DNA of 64,000 nt from CAVRXT01 sp963725655 (GTDB taxonomy: Bacteria; Acidobacteriota; Terriglobia; Acidiferrales; UBA7541), in NCBI GenBank assembly GCA_963725655.1, contig CAVRYY010000003.1, positions 868,001-932,000 on the forward strand. Direction: 5' to 3'. Shown one piece after another: positions 51,144 to 60,209 of the stretch. The notes under the pieces were generated by a model, which was given only the letters and a program-made list of their open reading frames with translations, was not told the origin of the DNA and made no database searches. The stretch's first letter is position 1. Each line of letters begins with the position of its first letter. The position numbers were made by a program, and so were the translations under genes.

Positions 51144-53894
51144 TTACTCCATGTCCCGCCAGTTCTGCCCTACCTTCAGATCCACAATCAGCGGAACGCT
51201 GATCGGATGAACGCCTTCCATCACCGGTTTAACCAACTCGCGCAGCCGCACGATTTCCTCCTGCGGGCCCTCGAACAGCAATTCGTCGTGCACCTGCAGG
51301 ATCATTCGGGTTTGAAATCCTTCCGCCGGTAACCGCCGGTCGATCTCGATCATCGCCAGCTTGATCAGGTCGGCAGCCGCGCCCTGCAGCGGCGTATTCA
51401 TTGCGGTGCGCTCGGCAAAATTGCGGATATTGGGAATGTGCGAATTGATTTCGGGCATGGGCCGGATTCTGCCGAAAAGCGTTCGCGTAAACCCGGTTTG
51501 CCGCACCTCCGCGAGATGCCGGTCCAAATAATCGCGTACGCCGCGATAGCGCTCGAAGTAGGCAGCGATGAATTTGGCGGCTTCGCGCTGCTCGATGCCG
51601 AGTTGCTGGGCCAAGCCGAATGCCGAAAGACCATAGACGATTCCGAAGTTGATCACCTTGGCTGCACGGCGGTGTTCGGAAGTCTGCGCAAAGGGAGCCA
51701 CGCCGAAAACTTCCTGCGCGGTGCGCGAGTGTATGTCTTCGCCGCGGCGGAATGCATCGAGCAGCACCGGATCCTGCGAGACGTGCGCCAGCAGCCGCAA
51801 TTCGATTTGCGAGTAATCCGCCGATAGCAATTGATGCCCAGGCGCCGCGGTGAACGCCGCGCGAATCTGCCGCCCGATTTCGCTGCGCACCGGAATATTC
51901 TGCAGATTGGGCGTCGACGAACTCAGCCGGCCCGTTGCCGCGCCGGTCTGGCTGAATCGAGTGTGCAGGCGCCCGGTGCCGTGGTGGATCAACTTGGCCA
52001 GCGCGTCGGCATACGTGGATTTCAGTTTCGAGAGTTCGCGGTATTCGATCACCAACCGCGGCAGCGGATGCACCGTGGAGAGCTCTTCCAGCACTTCGGC
52101 GGCGGTGGAACGCGATTTCGCGCGGCTGCGGCGCGGCGGCTGGAGATTCAGCTTGTCGAAAAGGATTTCGGCCAATTGCTGCGGCGAGTTGATATTGAAA
52201 GCGCAGCCCGCCAGCTCGCAGATTTGCGTTTCCAGCCGGCGCAATTCCTTGTCCAGCGTCGCGGAGATCGCTTGCAGAGCTTTCCGATCGACGTACACGC
52301 CGGCCCGCTCCATTCGCGCCAGCACCCCGGCCAGCGGCAAGTCAATTGTTTCGTAAAGCTCCGCCAGGCCCTGCTTTTCCACTTCTGCCCGTAGAATCGG
52401 AGCGAGCCGCAGCAGCAGGTCGGCACGCTCGCCGGGCGTGCCGGAAAGCGTGCGGTTCAGGCTTCGCAAAACCACTTCTTCGAACGCATGATTGGCAGTG
52501 GTAGGGCGCAGCAGGTAGGAATAGAGCCTGGTGGCGTGCACCACGCCGGAGAGCCGCGGCGCATCGTTGAAATCGCCCTTGGCTTCCTTGGCGGCATTTT
52601 CCGGGCAGGTGAGCAAATCGAACAGCTTTGGATCGTGCACGATCTTCGGCTGCTTGGGGTCGTTGCGCCACGGCACGATCGCGTCGAGAGTTTTTCCTTC
52701 GGCATCGAACGCGATGCTGCTTCCGCTCTGCGCCGCCACCGAAAATTCCGCCGCACTCACCCGGCTGCCGTAGCCCTCGTCCTCATCTTTTTCCAGAGCA
52801 AGTTCCAGCCACGCCGCCACCGGCTGGCCGGATGGTGCATCGCCGATAAATTGGGTGAGATCGGCGGCCGAGGCCAATGCTTCGTAGACCGCCTTTTCAT
52901 CGCTCTGCGCCGGCGGCGGCAAAGGTTCGCCCGCCGCGGTGGCCGCGTCCGTCGCCGCGGTAGCTGCCGCCACCTGCGCCGCCGCGAGTTCGCGCAGCAG
53001 GCTCGAGAAGCCCAACTCGCCATACAGGGCGCGCAGGGCGTCGCTATCCGGCGCGGCTAACTTCCAGGCATCCAGGTCCAGCGCCACCGGCGCGTCGGTG
53101 GGGATGGTAGCGAGCTGCTTGCTCAAGAAAACGAATTCCGAATATTTTTCCAGGGCCTGGCGATAATTGGCGCGCTTGACGTCTTTGGCTCGCCGCACCG
53201 CTTCCTCGGCGCTGCCGTATTCCTGAATCAATAGCCGCGCGCCCACTTCGCCGATGCCCGCTTTGCGGCGTTCGCCGGGAGCGGGCTTTTCGTTGGGATC
53301 GCGAGCCCCGGGAATGTTGTCGATCGAATCGCCCATCAGCGCCATCACATCGGGCACTTTGCCGGGCGGCACGCCCATGATCTCTTCCACTTTGGCGGCG
53401 TCGATTAACAGGTCGCCTTTGCCCGGGTTGAGCATCCATACCGGACCGCCCACCAGCTGCATCATGTCCTTATCGCTGCTGACGATGTAGGTCTCCATGT
53501 TTTGTTCCGCGGCCTGGCGGGCAATCGACGCGATCACGTCATCGGCTTCATAGCCGGCCATTTCGATGATCGGAAAGTGCATCGCCTCGCAGTAGCGCCG
53601 CACAAACGGAACCTGGATGGAAAGCTCGTCCGGCATCGGCGGCCGCTGGGCCTTGTAATCGGCGAAAAGCTTGTCGCGGAAAGTAGGCGCAGCCACATCG
53701 AACACCACCGCGATATAGTCCGGCCGCAACTTCGGGTTATTGATGATCCGCCGGGTCATCGTGGCAAAGAGGAACGGAACTTTGGTTGGAACGCCTTGCG
53801 CAGTCTGTAAGCGATCCATGGGAGCGAAGAACGCCCGGAAGATAAAACCCATGGCGTCGAACAGAAATAGCCGTTTTGGAGTGGAAGAAGCCAT
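51144..53894 (-). CDS. polA: DNA polymerase I
   Basis: A 916-residue PolA. The 5'-3' exonuclease is intact (LFDAMGFIFRAFF, GYEADDVIASIARQA, LMGDSIDNIPGA). The middle 3'-5' exonuclease fold is present but its metal motifs are lost: where the Exo I DTE should be the sequence is VAAWLELALEKDEDEG. Polymerase motifs are intact: A LLSADYSQIELRLLAH, B RRAAKVINFGIVYGLSAFGL and C LQVHDELLFE. It fills gaps and removes RNA primers, probably without proofreading. An Ala-rich linker separates the first two domains. Confidence 0.96.
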   Translation of the reverse strand: MASSTPKRLFLFDAMGFIFRAFFAPMDRLQTAQGVPTKVPFLFATMTRRIINNPKLRPDYIAVVFDVAAPTFRDKLFADYKAQRPPMPDELSIQVPFVRRYCEAMHFPIIEMAGYEADDVIASIARQAAEQNMETYIVSSDKDMMQLVGGPVWMLNPGKGDLLIDAAKVEEIMGVPPGKVPDVMALMGDSIDNIPGARDPNEKPAPGERRKAGIGEVGARLLIQEYGSAEEAVRRAKDVKRANYRQALEKYSEFVFLSKQLATIPTDAPVALDLDAWKLAAPDSDALRALYGELGFSSLLRELAAAQVAAATAATDAATAAGEPLPPPAQSDEKAVYEALASAADLTQFIGDAPSGQPVAAWLELALEKDEDEGYGSRVSAAEFSVAAQSGSSIAFDAEGKTLDAIVPWRNDPKQPKIVHDPKLFDLLTCPENAAKEAKGDFNDAPRLSGVVHATRLYSYLLRPTTANHAFEEVVLRSLNRTLSGTPGERADLLLRLAPILRAEVEKQGLAELYETIDLPLAGVLARMERAGVYVDRKALQAISATLDKELRRLETQICELAGCAFNINSPQQLAEILFDKLNLQPPRRSRAKSRSTAAEVLEELSTVHPLPRLVIEYRELSKLKSTYADALAKLIHHGTGRLHTRFSQTGAATGRLSSSTPNLQNIPVRSEIGRQIRAAFTAAPGHQLLSADYSQIELRLLAHVSQDPVLLDAFRRGEDIHSRTAQEVFGVAPFAQTSEHRRAAKVINFGIVYGLSAFGLAQQLGIEQREAAKFIAAYFERYRGVRDYLDRHLAEVRQTGFTRTLFGRIRPMPEINSHIPNIRNFAERTAMNTPLQGAAADLIKLAMIEIDRRLPAEGFQTRMILQVHDELLFEGPQEEIVRLRELVKPVMEGVHPISVPLIVDLKVGQNWRDME

Positions 53895-54014
53895 CTAGGT
53901 ATTCACAGTCGAACGCGGCTGGAGTTCACGATTCACCGCGAATCGCGAATTATAGCAGCAAAGCGAATCCGCGTTGGAGCGCAGCCCGCGCGAGTCGGCA
54001 TCGCCGCGTTCAGA

Positions 54015-54998
54015 TTACCAACGTTGGTGGACCTCCGCGCGGATGTACCGGTCATAGATATTTTGCACCCCGGCCATCGCGGCTGGCGATAGAGCGGGCA
54101 AATCCGAGGCGCGGCAATTGTCAGCGACCTGGCCGGGACGTTTGCCGCCGGGAATGGCGCAAGTGACCGCGTCGAACATCAATATCCAGCGCAGCGCGAA
54201 TTGGGTCATGGACATTCCCGCGGGAACCAGAGGGCGAAGCTCCTCGACCGCCTTCAGGCCGGTCTCATAGTCCACGCCCGAAAAGGTCTCGCCAACGTCG
54301 AAGGCTTCGCCGTTGCGATTGAAATTGCGGTGGTCATCCTTGGCAAAGGCCGAATCCCTTTTGAATTTTCCGGTGAGCAGTCCGCTGGCAAGCGGCACGC
54401 GGGCCAGGATGCCCACTTTTTTCTTCTGGGCCTTGGCGAAAAATTCCTCGGCCGGCCGCGGCCGGAAGCAATTGAAGATGATCTGCACGCTCTGGACGTT
54501 GGGAAATTCCGCGGCCTTCATGGCTTCTTCCGGGGTAGTGACGCTGACGCCGTAGTAGCGGATTTTTCCAGCGCGCACCAGGTCATCCAGGATTCCGAAA
54601 ATTTCGGGCCGGTAGTAGACCTCCGTAGGCGGGCAGTGAAGCTGCAGCAGGTCCAACGAGTCGGTGGAAAGATTGCGCAGACTGTCATGCACCCAATTGG
54701 TGAGATTTTCCCGGCTATAGCCTTCCACGGTTTGTTTCGGCAGGCGGCGTCCGGCCTTGGTGGCGACAATGATTTCTTCTGTGCGTCCCTTCTTGAATTG
54801 GGCGATCAACCGCTCGCTGCGGCCGTCGCCGTAGACGTCGGCGGTATCGATGAAGTTGACCCCGGAATCGACGGCTTGGCGCAAAGCGCCGAGAGCCTCT
54901 TCGTCGGAAACCTGTCCCCAGGCGCCGCCAATGGCCCAGGCGCCAAAACTTACGTCAGAAACTTTCCAACCGGTTCGGCCCAGATCTCGATACTTCAC
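54015..54998 (-). CDS. Aldo/keto reductase
   Basis: A 327-residue AKR. Catalytic residues fit the family: NFIDTADVYGDGRSE (Asp and Tyr), ATKAG (Lys) and LLQLHCPP (His). The NADPH-binding end has ALRWILMFDAVTCAIPGGKR. It belongs to the YajO/Tas-like group; substrate unknown. Divergent from nothing close: a 700-bp gap lies upstream. Confidence 0.92.
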   Translation of the reverse strand: MKYRDLGRTGWKVSDVSFGAWAIGGAWGQVSDEEALGALRQAVDSGVNFIDTADVYGDGRSERLIAQFKKGRTEEIIVATKAGRRLPKQTVEGYSRENLTNWVHDSLRNLSTDSLDLLQLHCPPTEVYYRPEIFGILDDLVRAGKIRYYGVSVTTPEEAMKAAEFPNVQSVQIIFNCFRPRPAEEFFAKAQKKKVGILARVPLASGLLTGKFKRDSAFAKDDHRNFNRNGEAFDVGETFSGVDYETGLKAVEELRPLVPAGMSMTQFALRWILMFDAVTCAIPGGKRPGQVADNCRASDLPALSPAAMAGVQNIYDRYIRAEVHQRW

Positions 54999-55163
54999 TG
55001 TGGTCTCCCTTTACGTTGGCTGCTAGTTTACCATGCCGAAATTCGGGCTCCAGCACCACCTGCTCTTGCCGGAAAAAACGACCAACGTCTTTGGTTACCG
55101 CAACCTCCCGCCGTTTGCCCTTGCCTTCAATAAATCCGCACCGGACGCGCCAGCTTCCTTCGC

Positions 55164-55408
55164 TCCTATCACATTGCGGCTTCCGCGATGCGACGAGAGC
55201 GCCCGCCTCCGCGGCTGCCGAAAAATCCGGGCGGGGGCTGGTATGCTGAGCAAAAGCAAAGTGGGTGCCCCAGGTGTCGCTTTCACACCTGGGTTCTCTG
55301 CGCTTTTCACGTGGGCCTGTTTTGTTTCACGCCTTCGTAGCCCGCGACTCGTGACGGACAGAACTCCCATCGCATTGCGGCTCCGCGATGCGACGAGAGC
55401 GCCCGCCT
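55164..55408. repeat. Direct repeat pair, about 45 bp, 200 bp apart
   Basis: Copies at 55164-55208 and 55364-55408 differ by three positions. Each contains an imperfect palindrome CGCATTGCGG-CT-CCGCGATGCG in the second copy and ends GACGAGAGCGCCCGCCT. Confidence 0.75.
55259..55297. repeat. GGGTGCCCC palindromic element, copy 3
   Basis: Arms CCCAGGTGT/ACACCTGGG around a 7-nt loop CGCTTTC, preceded by GGGTGC and followed by TTCTC. The same layout as the two copies near 45.5 kb. Confidence 0.7.
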
Positions 55409-55695
55409 TCTCGGTCCGTCCTCCAACCTTGCCGGCCCTTCCCGCGAACCGAATCCCGCCGACCTAGCGCCGTTTGCCATGCGGTTCGAGAGATTCTCCT
55501 TCGAGTGCACGTCCTCCGAATTTAGAAAGAGCGTGGGTTAAGCGGGCCTGATACAGTCAACCGGGCGGATTGGATAAATGCATTTCGACATGTGTAATTG
55601 CGTTGTTGGCGGCGTGTGATCCCGGCTCGGCCCGTTGTCTAATGCTCGCGGAGGGTTCATGGACTCTATTGCCTCCGTTGCGCCGAAGAAACCTC

Positions 55696-56373
55696 ATGAG
55701 CACATTTAGGACAACTTGTCTTAAATGCGGAGCCATTCTGCCGGGGCGTTTCTGCACGGTTTGTGGCACTGACAACGAGAAGCCCTTTCGACAAAGAGTA
55801 TTTTCTCAGTTGTCATGGATGCGCCGGTATCCACGATTTGCTCTGTGGGCGATTTTAGCCTTAATCGGAGGCGTGATCGCCATTCTCGACGAGAACGTTG
55901 ACTTTTTCGAAAAGCACGCGCCGAAGATCAACGCCTACCTTCATGGCGGTGAGATTACTTCCACTGGTGACGCGATTTACGACATGAACAAGTGGGTAGC
56001 CGACATCGGGAAATTAGACGCCGATGCAAAGGGCAAGGGCTGGCAGGCAAAGCGTTCGGATATGCTAAGCCGAAAACCTTATCTGGACGATCTTGTACTT
56101 CAAAATGACAGACTCCAAAGGCGACTAAAGATGGAATCCGACAAGCACCTAGATGCGGGTGATCCTTGTGAAAGTATCACCATTCACGAAGTTGCACCGC
56201 TTATGGCGCGGGATACACGACTCGAACAATACTTCTACTCACTGCTGAAAGATAACGAATCGCCGACAGACGAAGTTAGATCCCGCATTAACGGCGTCAG
56301 TAAAACAAAGGACGAGATAAATCAAGGCTGGTCGCAGTTCAACGAACATTGGCGTTCCAAGGGATGCAAATAA
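55696..56373 (+). CDS. Zinc-ribbon membrane protein, hypothetical
   Basis: A 225-residue protein. N-terminal zinc ribbon with CLKCGAILPGRFCTVCG, one membrane span (FALWAILALIGGVIAIL, about 52-68) and a soluble C-terminal domain rich in Asp and Lys (KWVADIGKLDADAKGKGWQA). Codon use is more A/T-ending than in the housekeeping genes, suggesting acquired DNA. ATG 55696 puts the ribbon near the N-terminus. No family recognised. Confidence 0.7.
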   Translation: MSTFRTTCLKCGAILPGRFCTVCGTDNEKPFRQRVFSQLSWMRRYPRFALWAILALIGGVIAILDENVDFFEKHAPKINAYLHGGEITSTGDAIYDMNKWVADIGKLDADAKGKGWQAKRSDMLSRKPYLDDLVLQNDRLQRRLKMESDKHLDAGDPCESITIHEVAPLMARDTRLEQYFYSLLKDNESPTDEVRSRINGVSKTKDEINQGWSQFNEHWRSKGCK

Positions 56374-56396
56374 CCATCCGGCCGCTTCCCAGAACC

Positions 56397-56891
56397 CTAC
56401 TTCCGGCTTTTCGACTTGCGGACAGGACCAAATATCTTGGCCCCCCGGATATCTTTGATCGCTCGACCGTGGATGTCGTTTATCAGGGATCCGACGGCGT
56501 TTCCGAACCGCTGTGTATCCTCGTCTCCTGATGCGGTGAAGTGTCTAGTCGCCTCCATCCAGCGTGCTACGATATTCAACTCGTCGACCACGTGGGCGAT
56601 AAAAATACGATCGCGGGCCACCTGCATCGCTTTAGACTGGGCGCCCGCGAGTAACCGAACTTCATGCTCTGCCGGGGTCTTCGCGAATGAATAGACTTCC
56701 ATGTAGACCATCGAGCCTTGGGTGATTGCCGTCAGCAGTTCCCGATACTCCAGGACATTGTTATCAGCAATCCATTGACGACGCTGAAACCCTCTTGCCA
56801 GTAGCGCGCCCACCAGAACGCCGAGCAGCGGACCGACCGCCGTCCATATAGGCCCGGCGATTTCTCCGATTGTTCTTAAGGTGTGAGGCAT
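56397..56891 (-). CDS. Membrane-anchored hypothetical protein
   Basis: A 164-residue protein with one N-terminal span (GPIWTAVGPLLGVLVGALLA) and a helical cytoplasmic part containing ARDRIFIAHVVDELNIVARW. The end is basic (GPVRKSKSRK). It follows the next small gene by 12 bp on the same strand. No family recognised; membrane-anchored accessory proteins of this shape are common beside defence genes. Confidence 0.6.
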   Translation of the reverse strand: MPHTLRTIGEIAGPIWTAVGPLLGVLVGALLARGFQRRQWIADNNVLEYRELLTAITQGSMVYMEVYSFAKTPAEHEVRLLAGAQSKAMQVARDRIFIAHVVDELNIVARWMEATRHFTASGDEDTQRFGNAVGSLINDIHGRAIKDIRGAKIFGPVRKSKSRK

Positions 56892-56903
56892 CGCGCCGCC
56901 ATT

Positions 56904-57128
56904 CTACGCCTTGCCGCCGTTCGATGACCTCAGTTGTTTCCAAGCCTGAACAAGCTCCTGGACTGCGCAAGGTGCCGGGAAATACCCCTTCTCCGACTGG
57001 CAGCGATAGTGCGCGGCATAGTAAAAGTCCTGAAGCGCGGTCATGCTCATTCGCGATAGTTGCTCGTTCGACTCCGCGAGTTCCTTTCGGCTCATCGGCC
57101 CTTTGGGAAATTCTGGTTGCTTGGCCAT
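56904..57128 (-). CDS. Small hypothetical protein, possibly damage-inducible
   Basis: A 74-residue helical protein (PMSRKELAESNEQLSRMSMT, then ALQDFYYAAHYRCQSEKGYFP). ATG 57128 is chosen; the longer frame runs into the divergent promoter. Its promoter region has a GAACAAAAGGC box also found at the radical SAM gene. Co-directional with the 56397-56891 gene. Confidence 0.55.
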   Translation of the reverse strand: MAKQPEFPKGPMSRKELAESNEQLSRMSMTALQDFYYAAHYRCQSEKGYFPAPCAVQELVQAWKQLRSSNGGKA

Positions 57129-57148
57129 AACGGAAACCAAAATAGCAG

Positions 57149-57163
57149 ATTTGCCTTTTGTTC
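57149..57163 (-). promoter_or_regulatory. Second candidate SOS-type box
   Basis: Read leftward GAACAAAAGGCAAAT, 21 bp before the 74-residue gene. The 13-mer GCGAACAAAAGGC is shared exactly with the box at 39275-39289. Confidence 0.35.
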
Positions 57164-57253
57164 GCCTATAGTAAAATAAACCTTTGCCATCAGGACCACG
57201 GCGGCCCTCCGGGCCCACGTGCTAGAATTCGCCGGGCAGCGAAAGTTGGACAA

Positions 57254-58418
57254 ATGAACACAGCCTACATCACGCCTCGTCTGGTCAGGTGGGCACGTGA
57301 GCGTGCTGGCCTATCTGTGAATGAAGTCGCCGGAAAATTGAAAGTCTCAAATCAGACTGTTGCTGCATGGGAGAACGGTCAGAAACTACCACCTTTCGGC
57401 AAGGCAGAGATCCTTGCCGGGCGACTCCACATCCCGTTCGGATACTTGTTTCTCTCGGCCCCGCCCAAGCAGGATTTTCCTCTGCCGGATCTCCGAACTG
57501 TGGGCAACGTTACTGTCTCCAAACCCAGCGTGGATTTCTTAGACGTCATCAGCGACACGCTTCTAAAGCAACAGTGGTATAACGAATATCTCCGAGAGAC
57601 AGGCGCTCAGACGATAGAGTTCGTCGGCAGTTGCGCGGTGACAGACGGCTTTCAACGCGTCGCAGAGACGGTCCGCACAGCACTCAGTATCGATCATGAA
57701 ACCAGGGTGTCGTGCGAGACGTGGGAGGAGTTTCTAGCCTACATCACCCATAAGGCGGAAGACCTCGGCATCGTGGTTATGCAGCGAGGGATCGTCGGAA
57801 ACTACACAAAACGACTATTGGATGTTAACGAATTCCGAGGATTCGCAATCTCGGATGATTTCGCTCCGCTTGTCTTTGTCAATTCTCGGTGATGCTAAGG
57901 CCGCCAAGAATTTCACGATGGTCCATGAGCTTTGCCACCTCTGGATTGGTGCGAGCGGCATATCAAATCCTGACCTTCGCGAAAGATCAGACCAGGAAAC
58001 GAACTCTATCGAGAGGTTTTGCAACAAAGTAGCCGCCGAGGTATTAGCCCCTCGCGCGGACATGGCCCACCGTTGGAGTTTAGGGAAAACTCTCAAATGG
58101 AACGTTGAAACCCTAGCAAGATACTACCGCGTCAGTCGGTACGTCGTGATTCGGCAAGCATTTGAAATCAACAAAATTACGCGCGGCCAATTCGTCGACT
58201 ATCTCGATAAGAACCCCTACTTCCTGAAAGCCGCTGCCCCGAAGGAAGAAGATGAGGGCGGAAACTTTTATAACACTTTCGGAGCCCGCAATGGACGGCG
58301 CCTGATTTCTGGAGTATTGAACGCCCTGGGTCAACACAAAGTCACCTACCGAGACGCGTCTGCGCTGCTTGGCATAAAGATTGCGACCTTGAAAAGAGTT
58401 GCAGAGCGGCTCGGTTAA
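57254..58418 (+). pseudogene. XRE HTH plus ImmA/IrrE-type metallopeptidase, split by a +1 shift
   Basis: Reading 57254-57892 gives an XRE helix-turn-helix (RERAGLSVNEVAGKLKVSNQ) and the linker of COG2856 proteins, ending FVNSR at TGA 57890. The +1 frame continues GDAKAAKNFTMVHELCHLWI to 58418 with the zinc motif H-E-L-C-H. In intact relatives VNS is followed directly by xDAKAA, so the shift maps within one codon of the TGA. The whole protein would be about 387 residues: an antitoxin or repressor cut by its own peptidase. It may be frameshifted, wrongly sequenced or recoded. Confidence 0.75.
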
Positions 58419-58422
58419 TTCG

Positions 58423-58927
58423 GTGAATGGTTACTGGATCGATGCGAACGTCTTGATCGAAGCGAGCAATGGTCTCTATTCGTTCGACCTCGCACCGCCT
58501 TTCTGGAGCTTCTTAGATGCACAAGTATTTCTGGGACGAATTCGCTCTTCGATCAGAATCTATGCTGAGATACTAAAATACGAAGCCAAAGAGGATCAGT
58601 TGGCACAGTGGGTTAAGAACCGAAAAACCGGTGGGATGTTTGTCACCCCGGACAAAGATGTACAGAGCGCTTTTAGTGACATCGCGAGCTAACGTTGCCC
58701 AAAAATATGCCGAACGCCCCGCGAAGGCGGCAGAATTCCTGAGCGGTGGGGATGGCTGGATCATTGCACATGCCAAGTGCGAAAAAGGAACGGTAGTTAC
58801 CCATGAGTCTCGGGTTGATACTTTATCGATGACGCCCAAAATTCCGAACGTGTGTACGCACTTCGAAGTCCGGTGCATCGGTTTGGTTGAGATGTTAAGC
58901 GCGCTCAATTTTAGATTCACGGCATGA
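58423..58927 (+). pseudogene. DUF4411 PIN-like toxin, split by a +1 shift
   Basis: From GTG 58423, four bases after the peptidase stop, the frame reads NGYWIDANVLIEASNGLYSF and PPFWSFLDAQVFLGRI, ending at TAA 58690. The +1 frame continues NVAQKYAERPAKAAEFLSGG then DGWIIAHAKCEKGTVVTHES and IPNVCTHFEVRCIG to 58927. Together they match the whole DUF4411 domain, a PIN-like nuclease fold with acidic residues in IDANVLIE and GDGWIIA. DUF4411 genes are usual partners of XRE-peptidase antitoxins, as here. Confidence 0.72.
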
Positions 58928-59073
58928 CGATGTCTGTTTCTTCCGGATTGAGAAGTCGCTGGTTTGTGAAAGTCGCCACCTCGCGGCTTCCGGGCTGATT
59001 CTTGGGCGGGTGAGGTATTCGGAATGGAGTATTTCGGCCACAAGGAAAATGGCCCGCCGGTAGGGACCACGAG

Positions 59074-59915
59074 ATGATTACTCTCGCCGCGTGGCGAGGC
59101 ATCGTCGGTCTGATCCAAAGTGGTTTGCGAACCGGACTGTTCGCGGAGGATTTCCCGAATCATCTGCACAGATTCGGGGATGAACGAAACCATTACGGGG
59201 TGTAGCGAAAAACAATTTTACCTACGCCTAGCAGGCGATCACCCTAACATTTCCGTTCCGCCGGACCCGGACGTTGTGCCTGACACGATTCCGGCCTTGG
59301 AAATCGTGCAATTTTGTTTTCAGCATGCATCGCTTCCGCTGAATCCGTCCCCCCACGATTATTTTGCTCATAAACACTACTTGTATTTCCACCGTCACAA
59401 TGGACAGGAGAAGTTTGCCGAAGAGATTAACACCATTTTCGGCCGGAACCATCTCGCGTTTGAGTTACAAGACGACGGGGTTGTGAGACGTTTGCTCCCG
59501 CCAGTGCTCCGCGAGGCGCTGGCGTCTTCGCAGTTTACAAGCGAAGACAATGAACTTAATCGGTTGCTAGAAGCCGCGCGCGACAAATTCAGCCGGGCTG
59601 ATTTCCATATTCGTTACGACGCTCTAAAGGATCTGTGGGACGCATTTGAGCGTTTGAAGACGCTGGAACCACCGCGCGACAACAAACAAAAATCATCCGA
59701 AGCACTGATCCGTAGCGGTATCTCCCGAGTCGCAAATCAGGGACATGCTGGGCACCGAAATGCGAGCTCTGGATCAACATGGAAATGGCTTTTTCATTCG
59801 GCACGCAAATGCAAAACAGGTAAGTCTCAAAACCAGTGAGGAAATCGATTACTTTTTCCACCGTTTGTTCGCCCTGATCCGGTTCGTACTGCGGAGCACA
59901 GGGCGGGGACATTAA
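59074..59915 (+). pseudogene. Large uncharacterised (abortive-infection-like) protein, spread over three frames
   Basis: Frame 1 from ATG 59074 reads WRGIVGLIQSGLRTGLFAED to TAG 59203. The +1 frame gives KQFYLRLAGDHPN, HKHYLYFHRHNGQEKFAEEI and ALKDLWDAFERLKTL. A second +1 shift at about 59709-59720 gives GTEMRALDQHGNGFFIRHAN and DYFFHRLFALIRFVLRSTGR to 59915. Joined, these follow an uncharacterised bacterial family of about 270-280 residues that I associate with AbiJ/HEPN-like proteins. Conserved positions look intact apart from the two shifts. Confidence 0.6.
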
Positions 59916-60209
59916 ACGCCCTTATGAATCTGCCCTCGACTTGCTGGCTATCGCGTCGGCGTTGATTTTTTTGGTCGGTCAGAAATCGACGGGCGTCGTC
60001 TGCTTCGTAAAATTCGAGTCCGGCTCGGTTGTGACTTGTTCGATGCCAGCAGTGGACAGCTTTGAAGCGTATTGGGAATCCTCGCCCCATTCTCCGCAAT
60101 AAAACCCGCCAATCTCCGTAATCCTCCCGACGTTTTACACAACATGATCCCTTCCACCGCACTCCCGCCGCTGCTCTAATTTTCCCCGCAGCACCCAAAC
60201 GGAGGAGCA
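59916..60209. other. Unresolved gap
   Basis: About 290 bp. A leftward frame covering 59827-60160 has protein-like composition (GFPIRFKAVHCWHRTSHNRA) but overlaps both neighbours and lacks a ribosome site. Nothing supported. Confidence 0.4.

Larger units (their letters stand above)
54999..55695. other. Gene-free stretch with repeats
   Basis: Nearly 700 bp without a supported gene. It contains two copies of a 41-45 bp direct repeat (55164-55208 and 55364-55408) and one palindromic element (55259-55297). Confidence 0.7.
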
